Assembly (NCBI RefSeq): GCF_016086655.4
Contig: NC_052132.2
Coordinates: forward strand, 5,396,805-5,460,804
Source: Lepeophtheirus salmonis
Taxonomy: Eukaryota > Arthropoda > Copepoda > Siphonostomatoida > Caligidae
DNA length: 64,000 bases
Reading direction: 5' to 3'
The notes beneath the pieces are model-generated. The model made no database searches and had not been told where the DNA came from. It saw only the letters and a list, made by a program, of their open reading frames with translations. Of this stretch, positions 34,058 to 45,260 are shown piece after piece (the stretch's first letter is position 1; each line of letters starts with the position of its first letter). The position numbers were made by a program, and so were the translations under genes.

Positions 34058-36421
34058 TTATGCCATGTATATGAAAGTATTGATGTTGTCATCATCTCTT
34101 TTCATGTAATTATGTTCAATTAGCCATTCAATTTGCTCTTTGATCATTTTTTTGGATGGTAAAAACATATTTTTCAAAATATCAACGAGCTCAGTTTGCA
34201 GTTGAGCATTGGATATTTTCTTTCGCATTTTTAAAATTTTGATAATAGCTTCTTGAGTTCTTAAAATACGAAGTTGAATGATTCCCTCGTTTTCTTCTTC
34301 TCTCGACTTCTCTGTTGAGAGTTGTAAACGACCAATTAAATTGATTTTCCCTCTCTTTTGAACTTTGCCGTTCTTGAGAATGCCGAATTCATGATTAATC
34401 CAAAAATGAGTACCTTGAGTGAATTCGGAAGCTTTGGAAACTAATGGACTATAGAGTAAAACTTGTCGTTTCATCTTAGGGAATGAGACGAGACTCCAAA
34501 GAGTCTTTCTCAACTCTGTATCAGGTAGTTGAGTAGCTAATTTTAAATTTTCAAAACTAATTTGATCCTTTCGCCGATTTTCCCAGCAAAAAAGAACAGC
34601 CATCTGGAATGTGGTCACATCCAGGTCGTATTTTCCAATGTCTGAGTTGAGTGTGATGGTTCCATTGGACATGTGATGATACCATTGAAGCTTACGACCA
34701 GAGTGGGTGGTTTTATAAAATTCTTCTACTTCAGGGATGTAGTCTTCTAGCTCCCTTGGTAGTGAGACAGGTACTCTTTCGGACGATCTGGCCCATGCTC
34801 CCATATTGAGTATTTTTATTGAGACGGAGTCTGCTAGATTCTGCTTACTGGGTTGTAGGGACAATTGTTCTTTAAATTGAGAGTTCAAGTCCCCTGAGAC
34901 CTTGATATCTTGAAACATCCGAGAAAGTTTGTTTATATAATCTGCAGGCATCCCAACTTCTCGAAGCCACTCTACCATATTTTCCTCTTTTTCAGAGTCA
35001 GCAGATGTATCTAATATAAGACGACGAGTCAAGTGAGCTTTATGATATCGCATAAACACATCCTTATTCTGAACATACTTGAGCACCAAAAGAACATCTT
35101 TTAATTTAGACTCTACCTCATCCGAAGTGAGGCGTTTACTTAGAGGTGTTTTTCGGAGTAACATATCACAGTAATTGGCCAATAGTTCGGGACAACGCGA
35201 TTCAGGTTGAGTTTTATTAGGGCCTGAAGTTGTAGATCCTCCCACACCAGTAGGTCTAGCAGGAAGATCTAACCGAAATATGGAAGTATCATTGACAACT
35301 TTTTTATATGCTTTATCGCGCGAAGTTAAAAACCTAGGGTCATCATTGAATGCTTCCTTCACTAAAAGAGAGAATCTTTTAAAAAGTGATAAAAGTCTTT
35401 CAACATATTTTTCGGAATCTTGAGTGATGACTTCCGCAGACTCTACCATGTCTGCAATACCATTCTGGTAAATATGGGATTCCAAATCTGAAAGCATGGG
35501 AGCAATGCCTTGATCAGGAACACGATCCATTAAATTAAACATGAGTTGCAGTTTCTGAGTTTCATTATTTTTGATCATTTCAAGGCACTCGGCTAAAATA
35601 GTTTCTTTATGTGCAGTTACAAGAACAAATACACATGACCGGATAAGATTGGCAACAGAATCTCCTCCTGAACGGGATTCTAAATATTTTAAAGCTCTTT
35701 GTTCTTCTTCACGAAGTTTAGACTCGGCGTATATCATGTAGTTTTGAACTCCGGTATCTTCTAAAGTTTGAGGTGCTTTCAGACCATAGAACTCCTCTGT
35801 GGCCTTGATGTAACTCTTTTCAAAATTTTCCCTATAAATTTCCAACTTATCTTCCGAGTTGGAAGAGAGATTGACATAGGACTCCCGCACACCAATCACG
35901 AGTTGTGAGTCAAAGGCCTCTCCATTCCGCTCATTGCGAACAAGCTTCATTGCAGAGCTTTGAAGACGGGATTTGATGTTATTGAAGATGGAAGAGTTCC
36001 AGGAGTCGAGCATGAGCTTCCTCACAACAGATTCTTCATGCTGCTGCTTAATGCGCTGAACCGAGGTGGAGGTCTTGCCCTGGAGTGCAGCCTCCAATTG
36101 TCCGAAGGGCATGGGCAGGTACGAACACTGCGTGAAGAACTTTCTCCATTCCGCAATGTAGGCCTTCAAAAGAGCTTGATCCTCCTGATGAGAGAGGACG
36201 CGCTCCTGGGCTTGCTTGATAAAATCCAGGATGTCCTCTTTCAGGGCATTATACACTTTGGGAGGACCCTTTTCGTCCCAGAGGCACACACTGTGCACAT
36301 GCCAAAACAGGTCCTGCCACTTCTCACGGCTCACCGGCTCTTGCCGCAACAGGTTCAGGATCGTGGGCCGCATTAAGGGCCAGTCATCCTCGAAATGCAA
36401 CACACCTTTGTCTTTGAGCAT
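34058..36421 (-). CDS. Cul5: Cullin-5 (787 aa, single exon)
   Basis: Cullin-5 is the scaffold of CRL5 ubiquitin ligases: its N-terminus binds Elongin B/C with SOCS-box receptors and its C-terminus binds the RING protein RBX2. The whole protein is colinear with animal CUL5. N-terminal cullin repeats cover about residues 1-380 (WDEKGPPKVYNALKEDILDF; YIAEWRKFFTQC; DSQLVIGVRESYVNL). The cullin homology domain follows (CPELLANYCDMLLRK; YVQNKDVFMRYHKAHLTRRL; MVEWLREVGMPADYINKL; SGRKLQWYHHMSNG). The C-terminal winged helix holds RILRTQEAIIKILKMRKKIS, where Lys731 corresponds to the neddylated lysine, and the protein ends INTFIYMA. Total length is close to the usual 780. An in-frame TGA lies 18 bp upstream of the ATG, so the start is firm. 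The ORF is uninterrupted over 2.36 kb, whereas vertebrate CUL5 has many introns. Shared residues, an open frame and normal ends argue against a pseudogene, although a functional retrocopy cannot be excluded. Confidence 0.96.
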   Translation of the reverse strand: MLKDKGVLHFEDDWPLMRPTILNLLRQEPVSREKWQDLFWHVHSVCLWDEKGPPKVYNALKEDILDFIKQAQERVLSHQEDQALLKAYIAEWRKFFTQCSYLPMPFGQLEAALQGKTSTSVQRIKQQHEESVVRKLMLDSWNSSIFNNIKSRLQSSAMKLVRNERNGEAFDSQLVIGVRESYVNLSSNSEDKLEIYRENFEKSYIKATEEFYGLKAPQTLEDTGVQNYMIYAESKLREEEQRALKYLESRSGGDSVANLIRSCVFVLVTAHKETILAECLEMIKNNETQKLQLMFNLMDRVPDQGIAPMLSDLESHIYQNGIADMVESAEVITQDSEKYVERLLSLFKRFSLLVKEAFNDDPRFLTSRDKAYKKVVNDTSIFRLDLPARPTGVGGSTTSGPNKTQPESRCPELLANYCDMLLRKTPLSKRLTSDEVESKLKDVLLVLKYVQNKDVFMRYHKAHLTRRLILDTSADSEKEENMVEWLREVGMPADYINKLSRMFQDIKVSGDLNSQFKEQLSLQPSKQNLADSVSIKILNMGAWARSSERVPVSLPRELEDYIPEVEEFYKTTHSGRKLQWYHHMSNGTITLNSDIGKYDLDVTTFQMAVLFCWENRRKDQISFENLKLATQLPDTELRKTLWSLVSFPKMKRQVLLYSPLVSKASEFTQGTHFWINHEFGILKNGKVQKRGKINLIGRLQLSTEKSREEENEGIIQLRILRTQEAIIKILKMRKKISNAQLQTELVDILKNMFLPSKKMIKEQIEWLIEHNYMKRDDDNINTFIYMA

Positions 36422-36774
36422 CCTGGAATGAGCCGTCGCTCAAGCTTCCTTCCCACTTGACTCACTGCTTCTTCTTCTCCTTCCCTTCACTCAATAACCC
36501 ACTAACAGCATCCACACACAAAATCCTCTTGTCCATACTACCTTCACTCCTCAGGATTAGAGCCAATCACGAGCACCAATACCGATGCTCTGAGTCCACT
36601 TCTACTTCAGGCGCCTTCAACACAACTTCAACTTCATTATTCCATTTATTTTCTTCTTTCCCCCCACTTTAGTCTTCTGTTTCTTTTCTCCTTTTCTCCT
36701 TCTTTCCTAGCTTATTCCTTATACAGTGTATTCTTTTATCAGCTGTCTTATTTCTCCTTCTTTTCTCCGAATCA
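36422..36774. promoter_or_regulatory. 5' flank of cullin-5
   Basis: Pyrimidine-rich on the plus strand (CTTCTTCTCCTTCCCTTC and similar), so purine-rich on the coding strand. This block probably holds the 5' UTR and core promoter. No TATA box could be assigned. Confidence 0.3.
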
Positions 36775-36860
36775 GTGTTCTCTACGCTCATTGGTTGAAA
36801 TAGAACGAGCTCCCTCTAAGTTGTCAACAATCCTCAACAATGATTCAATAATCCAATGTT
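36775..36860 (+). repeat. Repeat RA fragment in the cullin-5 upstream region
   Basis: CTCATTGGTTGAAATAGAAC, GAGCTCCCTCTAAGTTGTCA and AATAATCCAATG are colinear with RA at 12190-12270. Confidence 0.4.
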
Positions 36861-38239
36861 ATTATAAAAAGGTTAGTCAGCAAGCAACGATGTTCAGTTC
36901 TCACTGAAAATTTACTAACATAACGGATGACGTCACTAGGACCCATAATATTGGAATATAACCGTTGTTTGTGAATAAACTAAAAACCCTAATAATGAAG
37001 CGCGAATGAATATGGAATTAATGTTAAAAAAACAAATTTAAGTTACAACATTTTGGACTTTGTATTTATTACTTTTGCACCCGAACAAATATCTCCAATG
37101 ACGTCACTATAACGAAAAAGAGAGAGTATTACTTAATAAATCTCCTGTGTTACACTTATACCCTGGGACCATATACTTGCATCTTATTTTCATACTGTAC
37201 CTTAGTATGTATAGAAGAAGATGAAAGAAGTATTATGTAGTTATATCGTAGAATTGAAGGGATATATTCAGTCATTTATGAACATTTTAATTAAGAGAAC
37301 ATATATCATTATATTAATCTTACATACCTATATATTTTTAATAAATAAAGAAAATAATTTAAACTAGAAACTTAAGAATATTATATGAAAATCAAGTAAT
37401 AAGCTTTGGTGTTCAAATAAAAACATCATATAATTTGTATGCACTGATCCAATTGTTTCAGATTTATTATATTTAACTACGTTACACGCTAGTTAGCTTT
37501 ACAATAGGATATTCTTAGCGACCAAAATTTGAAAAAATATATATTGACTGACAAATCCAAGACCATGCTTAACTCAGCTATTTGTCATTAGAAATGGGAG
37601 ATTCCTATTGGGTTGAAGTGTAAAAAAAACACATCATTTTGATAATGATATTGCTAAAGTTGGGATTTAGATATATCAAGCAAAAACCTCATAAATGAAG
37701 CTAACAATAACATATATATATATATAAAGTCAATTTCTCTTGGTGCAAATTCCAGAAAAATTATAAAGTAATCTTCTAAATCTTGAATTTTCATTTTGTT
37801 TCGTTTAATAAAGTATTTACTATAAAAAAGTGTTTTATTCATATCTTAAAATAATAATACATTTTTATAATATATACACATATTAGGTATAAATCAAAGA
37901 AAATCAGGATAAAATATAAATAGTTAGCTTTTAATTTTGAATGTCGGTATCTATGTCATTAATGAGTATTTTTAAAATATTTAATAATTAAATATAAGAA
38001 CTGTTATGGGAAACATTTATTAATAATCTTTATTAGTGTAGAAATCTTCATGGTAGTAATATTCCAATATGGTGATAAGCATTTATGTTTTTTAGAAGAT
38101 GATTAAAACTAACTAAGTTTCGAAATTGCAAGTATACAGAGGTTAAGAGGCCACTTATAATTTGTTATCAAATAATCACTTAGCCCTCAATAATTCACAA
38201 AATCTATTTATGCAGATAACAGCAAAATATAATAAGCAT
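36861..38239. other. Intergenic, no gene seen
   Basis: AT-rich, with a short TA run near 37713-37726. Confidence 0.35.
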
Positions 38240-39150
38240 TGCAGACAAAAGGATAGAGAAAACAGGCTGCATATTCATTAAGAGTCTAAGATTCACTTTT
38301 ATTTTTTTCCAAGGGATTTCTGTCATATTTACATCAAGGAAACGAAAGGATTCTTAACAATGAAATATTTTTCTTAGAATAAGAGACGAAGAAAAGTAGA
38401 CTTTGGAACGAAGGAGATGTTGATGAGGAACGATAACTCTTTGTTCAACACTGATTAATTCATTCGGGAATTATTTCTTTTTGTAGAACTCTCCAGTTCC
38501 AAAGAACTATTCATATGTAATATCCAAATATCGAGAAAAGAGAAGCACATTATCTTTACGAGTTTAGAATAATCTTGTACTTGTTTTCCAATGACAAAAG
38601 AGACTCAGTAGTAATAAAGAAATCATGCCTGAGATTGAAGTGCCCAGGTTATATAATTATCGGTATAAACCTTTTATCACAAAGTCCAACTTATAAATGG
38701 AATTGATATAAATCTGATTACGATGAGTGATTTCTGCATCATATACAATATATCAAGGGCACTGAAAGACGCTTATTAATAAAATAGTTTTCTTAGAGTA
38801 GGAGACAAAGAAGAGTTGACTTTCAAGAATTTCAAAAAACGAGCTGTGGATGGAGAATGAGAACTTTCTCTGTTCCTAACTTTGTCTTTCTGTCGTTTAA
38901 TGGAACTCCTTAGTTCTTATCAGTATAGGATGATATGAAGATCTTGCGGAATTTATGAATAGACAATGATAAACGAGATCAGAAGTCACTATCATTGACC
39001 TCAACATTAAGAGGCACTTGCACAATTAACGATCCTTCCATTAAAGGAGATGAGATCCAACGAGTGAAGCACTTGTTCAGCCAAGAGATCTTCCCTTAAG
39101 AGTCGAGATCAGAAGGCATTCGAATTGGATCGACGAAGGAAAATAATATG
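38240..39150 (+). repeat. Dispersed repeat R8, about 0.9 kb
   Basis: Two diverged halves share ATCAAGGAAACGAAAGG / ATCAAGGGCACTGAAAGACG and TTCTTAGAATAAGAGACGAA / TTCTTAGAGTAGGAGACAAA. The second half (from about 38760) recurs in reverse at 48990-49480 (AAGGATTGTTGATTGTACAG, TGATAGTGACTTCTGACCTC). The class is unknown. Confidence 0.5.
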
Positions 39151-39410
39151 CTTTTAAGACCAGAAGTTCACTTACACAACCCGTGGGCCTGGTGTATTAT
39201 GGCGAATTCTATGGGATTCTCGAGCACAGGAAAGCAACGGCGGTTGAATCTAAACTGCCCTACAATAATATTACTAACAATTATATTGCTCAAGATGATT
39301 TTGTCTCACAATGACAATCAAAATCTACATGATGACATTACCACTCTCATTTTGTCTGCAATCATTTTACAGTGAACTATATTAAAAGTATTTTATTCAA
39401 TACTGTATAA

Positions 39411-39760
39411 CAGGGGTCGGCAACCTACGTGCAAATTAGAACATATTCCTGTAGTTTGTGTATGTCTTTTACTATTATTGTTGATAGTGGCACATTCATT
39501 GATTATAAATGTTGAAGTTGGCACTCCATGTCTCTCCTGTATAATATTAATAGTATTGCTTAATAATATGATTGTAGTAATTGTATCCCCGTCCTTTTGG
39601 AAGCGGAGCATATGTATATAACAACTTATTGCTTCGTTTATATATATATAATAATATATTATGAAATAACCTTGACGTATCAAGACGGTAAGGGACAGTT
39701 GAAAACAAAATACTAAGGGTATTTTTGTGTTTGAAAGGTAAGGAAAAAATATATAAAGAA
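39411..39760. repeat. hAT-like terminus and reverse R5 copy
   Basis: CAGGGGTCGGCAACCTACGT at 39411 has the form of a hAT terminal repeat. The adjoining sequence to about 39750 contains the R5 block in reverse (TCCTTTTGGAAGCGGAGCAT, GAAATAACCTTGACGTATCA). A 130-codon minus-strand ORF over it resembles the frame through the R5 copy at 20.3 kb only because the DNA is repeated. Confidence 0.5.
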
Positions 39761-39785
39761 AAGAGCGACGAGGTTGAGAGTGCAT

Positions 39786-40201
39786 TTAGAAGAAATGGCC
39801 AGAGTTACTTTATTAAGTGAAGGAAGAAGAAGAAAGAAATGGAGTTCTGCTATAAAGAAGAGAGAATTATTATTATAATAATTAATAACTAAGGAGAAGA
39901 AGTGAATTTTTTAAGGAGCTAACTATAATTATTAGTTACTACAAAGGAGGAATTGATTTTAGCCTCATTTTAGTAGTAGATTATTAATTAACTGAATAGT
40001 TGTATTAGTATTCAGTCCGCGAATTGTGATCTATTGAGAAGGGATATATATTCTGTCGAGAGTTTCCATTGAATTGAATCGCGTAAGAGGTGAGGAGTTG
40101 TGATTATTGATCCACTATCTGAATCATGTGTTTAATACTTTTATAATAACTAGTAATAGTATTTATTTTTTATAAAGTGAAGAACTGCTCATCCGACCAA
40201 G
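39786..40201 (+). promoter_or_regulatory. 5' flank of SMNDC1
   Basis: AT-rich upstream region ending in AAGATG at the start codon. It probably contains the promoter and 5' UTR; no specific element was recognised. Confidence 0.3.
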
Positions 40202-43200
40202 ATGACGGAAGAGGACTTGAACACGTATACCCTTCAAATGCAGCAAGTGGAGGCTGCTCTCACAGGTGATCCCGAGAATGCAGAGCTCTTGACCCTCAAA
40301 TCTGATCTTGAGCAGGTCATTTCCCTCACCCGGGATTTGATCGATACCCAAAGGAGTCAGGATGTGGGAGATGAGAAAACGGAGGAATCTCCCGACTCTG
40401 CACCCACTCCCTCCGTCTCCTCCAACATCATGGCTGTCAAACATTGGCAGGTGGGAGAGCCTTGTCAAGCTCAAAGCAATAATAGGTTAAGTATTCATGT
40501 TACAGTCCTTTGCATTACTCTATTAGCTTGAGCATTATCAAGCAGAAGGTGCAGCTCAAAGTTCTATGTTTGTTTGTACATTAGAGGGTTCTCAAAAACT
40601 CTTCTTTGAAAAATAGTCATCCTAAGCTCTCAAAATGTTCCTTTTCATACAAAAACATGTACTCAGGGGCTATTATTTTTTCCTGATAGCTACAACTCCT
40701 TGATTTAGAGGGAGGGGTAGCTACAGCCCCTCCATCCACCACATGTGGACGCCCCTGGTAATAAAGTTTGAGTATCCTTAAGAAATATTTAGAGGTAATT
40801 TAGCACACATTTGCTAGATCTGATTATTAATAAATTATGAGATATACTCGGTTCATTGAAAACAATTGGCTTGCTTCATTTGCATCTTTGTTTGTTAATG
40901 CTTTACTTGATCAAAAAGGCTGTCTATTTGGGTTATAAAGTACGGTTTTATTCATTTGGTCCCGATTTAGTAGGATAACCCATTATTAAAAAAACGATTT
41001 TTATGGAATATAAACTTGACAAGCCACGGTAATGAATTAATATTATCTTGGATTTCTTACCTCATGTAATGACCATGAAGGCAGATTTTGTGTTGTACTC
41101 TTTTTATTAAGTACATACGTCATAACAGATCCATTCATTTGAGTGTGAGCATTCCCTGGCTACAAATATTCAATATTATTTTTCAATTCCCTTTATTTTT
41201 CTGATTGCCTCATAAATAAAATATCAAAGTATTTCCTCCGATACGATATAGATATTGTATATTTCCCCCCACATATCTGTTTTTCGATTTCGAGCCTACG
41301 TCTAATATTTACTTATTTTTCGATAAAGCTGGTATCTTTCCTTTTAAATATACAAAATACCTAACAATACAGCACTTATAATGGAAAAAATATTTTAAAT
41401 TTGGGACTTGATCGTTCAAAAAATATTCGAACAACTATACATCTAAATCAGCAACTCACTATCGGAAAGGCATAAAAAGTTATAAGATACTTTTTTTTGG
41501 TACTGCGTACAGTGCCCACCTTTTTCGAAACTTTCTATCAATGAAAAACATTATTTCTTGATAATTAAACAACGATTTATTTTTTATTTTATTAATTAAA
41601 ACAGTTAATTTTGAAAAGAGCTTGAATTAACTAATGTATTCTTAAGGAAATCCGGGGAAAATCGCGGTTTTCTGACATAATTTAGAAATAAATAAATTTA
41701 TAGTGATGTATCATTATGTATTTACGATATTTCTAAGGAAATAAAAATGTTTAATTCAAAACTTTGTCAATATATAAACTTTTCTCTCGTTGTACTACTT
41801 CTAAATATTTCTTGATCCTGCTTTTATATTTTGTAGTAATCGAAATAAATATTTTGAGACAATATTAGGAGCGCAACTTTTCCAAAAAAAGATTCTTAAG
41901 AACTACTCTAATATACATACATATTTAAGATGCACTTCCAAACATCGTCCCATCTCATCACTTTTTCAAACATGTTACTAATTTTTGTTGATGTTCAGTT
42001 TCAGTCAAGTTTCTATGTCAAGACCTTGCTTTCAAGAGAATCTCTGTTGACGTTGTTAACATGAGTATGGACGTCGATTTATATAAATATTTTACCATGA
42101 TCACCATCCAATCATTTGGTAATCCCTCTCCCAAGGGCCCTTCGTTCCTATCATATTATGTTATATTCTATTTTTAGATAGTCTTAAATGGATGTCGCTT
42201 CAATCTCCGCTTAAAAATAAAAGATGAAGTTGTTCACTTGGGTCATTCAGTTATGAATTGAAATCAAAAGTATTAAAATAGTGTTAAAACTTACTCCAAT
42301 TGCAACAAATTATGTTTTTGCCTACTACGGCAATAAAATGAAGACACATGGGTTGAAAAGTCCCAGGCTTAATAAAAAAAAATATAATTCGCTTTATGGA
42401 GCGGAGTCATATAACACTTGTCAAGGCATGGCTTAACTTGAAGGTATTTTTTTCCTATCAAGAATAAGTGTAAAATTAAAACAATTGTTTTTGATCCATT
42501 GTTTTGGAAATAACATAAGTACCGTCACACCTAGCACAGTAATTCACAAACTAAAGAACAGACTTTTATGAAATTTAGCTGTCATTTGAAGGTTGTTACT
42601 AACTACAAAAGAGGTAAATTTAAAAAAGAAAGAAAAGTAGAGCCATCTATATGTGAAGCCCTCGGGACTTTTCAAACCATGCGTTAAAATAATTTACCTA
42701 TTTTAAGTAGCTAAATAATATTTCATAAATAATCGTAGGTATAGTAATTACAAGACAAAAGTAGCAACCGCCTTTATTGTTTTTGTGACTGTTCTCTATT
42801 GAAGGGAATACAATTGTATACCTATCGAGATTAAATGAAATAATTATTTAACTACAAATATTAGAGTCTATTGTTTATCATGAGAAATAGTTAATAGCCA
42901 CCTTGTGTGGCTGTGATGTAGAAATTCTTCTGCAGTTTTACCTTGATTAGTCTTTTATTATGGCGCAAATGAGTTCGTACAATCACAAATTGAGACCCAA
43001 TTTTAATACTTCCTTCTGTATTTTTTCTATGAGGAAAAAACGGTTTCTTAAAGCAATGTTGAATGATAAGTGATCATTTTTATATTGTTTCGCTCATTTA
43101 ACTTTATATAAGTCACGGATGAGTAAACAAAACGATGTATTACATCTGTGAGTTATTATATAGGTTTGTTCAACTATTAAAGGGAGGAGATATGTCGTAG

Positions 43201-43580
43201 AATTTACCATGTGATCCTTTCAATTTTGCATTCAACTAATATAATGTTTTCTAATTTATATAGTTACCAGGAAGCAGTTATTGAAGAAATTTCAACTAAT
43301 GGAGAAGTGTCTGTCAAATTTAGAGGTACAGAGCATGTAGTTGTGACTTCCTTGGGACTTTTGAAAATTTCAAAGCTAGGAAATATTAAAAATTTGAAGA
43401 ATAGAAAGGAACTCCTTGCCAAGCAAAAGGAATATTTGAAAAAGAAAAAAGCAAAGAAATTGGAAAGGCTAAAGGTAATGGAAGAAGAGCGTGAGCAAGA
43501 GAAAAATAAATGGAAGGTATTCAGTTCTAAGGTAAAAGCTTCTTCCTATTCATAAGATGTACAGGGACGTCCGCAGGATC

Positions 43581-43613
<33 letters not shown>

Positions 43614-43919
43614 GGGGGCTTTGGATTTAAAAACAAAAATCAAATATTATTAAATAGTAAAAAGCAAAAATTCCTTAATTTGGGGAGGGCTACAGCTCTT
43701 CCAGCCCACCCCCTTTGGACGCTTCTGATGTATGTAGCACATAATAATTCATTATTTGTTTTTTGTTTCCAGGCATTCGGTAAAAAGGGTTTCGTCAAGA
43801 AGAGTATATTCAAAACGCCTGAAAATGCAAAGGGGCGCGTAGGAATTGGTACTTGTGGAGTTTCTGGTCAAAATATGACAACGTTTTCATCTGCATCAAA
43901 ATATCGCAAGGGAAACTAA
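40202..43919 (+). CDS. SMNDC1: Survival motor neuron domain-containing protein 1 / SPF30 (232 aa, 3 exons)
   Basis: SPF30 is a nuclear splicing factor needed to bring the U4/U6.U5 tri-snRNP into the pre-spliceosome; in vertebrates its Tudor domain binds symmetrically dimethylated arginines. Coding exons are 40202-40485, 43264-43531 and 43773-43919, joined with phase 2 and phase 0 GT-AG introns of 2778 and 241 bp. The product is close to the human 238 aa. Segments in order: N-terminal helical region (LQMQQVEAALTGDPENAELL to about residue 50), acidic linker, Tudor domain at about residues 80-130 across the first junction, and a basic coiled coil (LLAKQKEYLKKKKAKKLERL). The conserved tail holds FVKKSIFKTPENAKGRVGIG and SKYRKGN. 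Oddity: of the four human cage aromatics (W83, Y90, F108, Y111), only F108 has a clear counterpart (VKFRGT). A divergent paralogue is possible, but flanking identity favours the orthologue. Confidence 0.9.
40664..40757. mobile_element. MITE family R9, 94 bp, in SMNDC1 intron 1
   Basis: It begins CAGGGGCTATTATT and ends GTGGACGCCCCTG, with the inner signature GGTAGCTACAGCCCCTCCA. The flanks GTACT and GTAAT are a possible decayed 5-bp target duplication. Confidence 0.55.
41090..41330 (+). repeat. Dispersed repeat R10 in SMNDC1 intron 1
   Basis: AAAATATCAAAGTATTTCCT, CCGATACGATATAGATATTG and CGAGCCTACGTCTAATATTT match 1940-2060. The rest of the intron (41331-43263) shows no recognised element. 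Confidence 0.45.
43562..43727. mobile_element. MITE family R9, 166 bp, filling SMNDC1 intron 2
   Basis: It begins CAGGGACGTCCGCAGG and ends TTTGGACGCTTCTG, flanked by a perfect ATGTA on both sides (43557-43561 and 43728-43732). It contains a TA run, a T-tract and the signature GGGGAGGGCTACAGCTCTTC. It makes up about two-thirds of the 241-bp intron. Confidence 0.65.
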
Positions 43920-43926
43920 TGATCCT

Positions 43927-43932
43927 AATAAA
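43927..43932 (+). terminator. Poly(A) signal, proximal, SMNDC1
   Basis: AATAAA seven bases after the stop codon. A second AATAAA lies at 44109-44114 and may be the one mainly used. Confidence 0.45.
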
Positions 43933-44271
43933 AGAATCGTCGTATTTCTGTCATGAGAAAATATTATTGACCTTGGATTTTTATATAACTAGAGTTGTTT
44001 ATATCATAATATTTTGCAGATTACCATAAAATTAATTGCTATCCTTCGATTCAATTAATTTAATTTATCCTAGCGCCCTTAAATTAGTTTTTGTAACTTA
44101 TATTTCCAAATAAAGATAATTTGGTTTGATTCATTTGTACTCCACTTTTATAGATATAATAATGTATCGGTGATGCAGGCTGAATCTTGAAAAACTCGAG
44201 TATATATAGATCGCTATATCATATTTATAGGTAAGGCCGTTGGAGGGTCTAAAATCCTTTGTGTAGTGCAG

Positions 44272-44291
44272 TGGTTCCCGACTCCACCTGG
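44272..44291 (+). repeat. hAT-like terminal repeat
   Basis: CAGTGGTTCCCGACTCCACC resembles hAT (Charlie-type) ends and the ends at 22747 and 63839. Its partner was not found. Confidence 0.4.
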
Positions 44292-44907
44292 GATCGCCTA
44301 AGTCCTTCAAAAAAGTTGTGATATCCAATGGCCTTGTGTTGTATTCACGTGTTAATATCAATATTATCTAATTAAAATAACCCAACTAATTCAAATTTAT
44401 TTTGTAAAATTTGAGATTGCCATGATGAATCGAGTGACAAGTGATAGAAAAAGGAAATATCTTGAGGAATTTTTAACTTTTTCCCGTTTTGGGTGACCTG
44501 TCTTGATCTTGTCACTGAATGGGGGAAATGTGTGCAGACTTGTAACAACACTAATTACGATAGATATTATACGCATCACCAGCGAAGAAGTCAAATGATT
44601 GCAACGTTGATTAAAAGCTAATTACAATACATAAAAATAAAAAAATACTTGTATTTTATTAGATAATGATAATATTTAATTATTTTTCACCGCCACATTG
44701 AAAATGTACCCGATTTTCATTTCAGAAATCTGATAACAGAGTTAAGATTTATGATCAATTGTTTTGGCCAAAATGAGCAAAAGAAAGTGCCTAAAATATC
44801 AGAATTGAGCGATTTGTATTTAAAGAAAAGTACAGTTTTATATGGGTAAGATAATTTAATCAATATGGTTTTATATTACTCATAATATATTTTAAATTTT
44901 GCTATAT

Positions 44908-45260
44908 TTAATGGACAATCAAGATTTTAGAAGGATTTTCTTCCAATAATTTTTTCCTTTGATCGGTATTGGTAGCGTTTAACATAAACATACTAAGAGA
45001 CGTCCACATCAGTAGTTGGAGAAAATTTGAAGTTGGTGTGGTCTTCAGGAGTTTTGTTAGATCAGCATCACCACCTCTGAAAATAAGTTCTAACTTTTGC
45101 ATAAATGGAAGATCAGGATTTCGCAATTTGGCGTAAAAGTATGTCTTCTTTGTTGCAAGAATCAAAGGGGTTATTCAACAGTCAATTTGTTGACAAATTT
45201 CCACTTCCTCTAATCAGTGTGCGAATCATATCCGATCATTTAATCCTTCAAAAAGAGAGC
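44908..45260 (-). repeat. Repeat R7 with coding-like ORF
   Basis: The minus-strand ORF at 44908-45165 (85 codons, containing NPDLPFMQKLELIFRGGDAD and MFMLNATNTDQRKKLLEENP) has a diverged, frame-broken relative at 55430-55680 (NYDLPFMQKVGSIISG, FKTTNTDGRQKLKE). Similarity extends beyond the ORF to TATCCGATCAT. I recognise no domain; it is probably a fragment of a transposon-encoded protein. Confidence 0.4.

Noticed and set aside
35960..36376. 138-codon plus-strand ORF
   Set aside because: Antisense shadow of the cullin-5 N-terminal coding region.
39393..39785. 130-codon minus-strand ORF with apparent similarity to a frame at 20.3 kb
   Set aside because: The similarity is explained by repeat R5 at DNA level; the two frames are low-complexity and have different ends.
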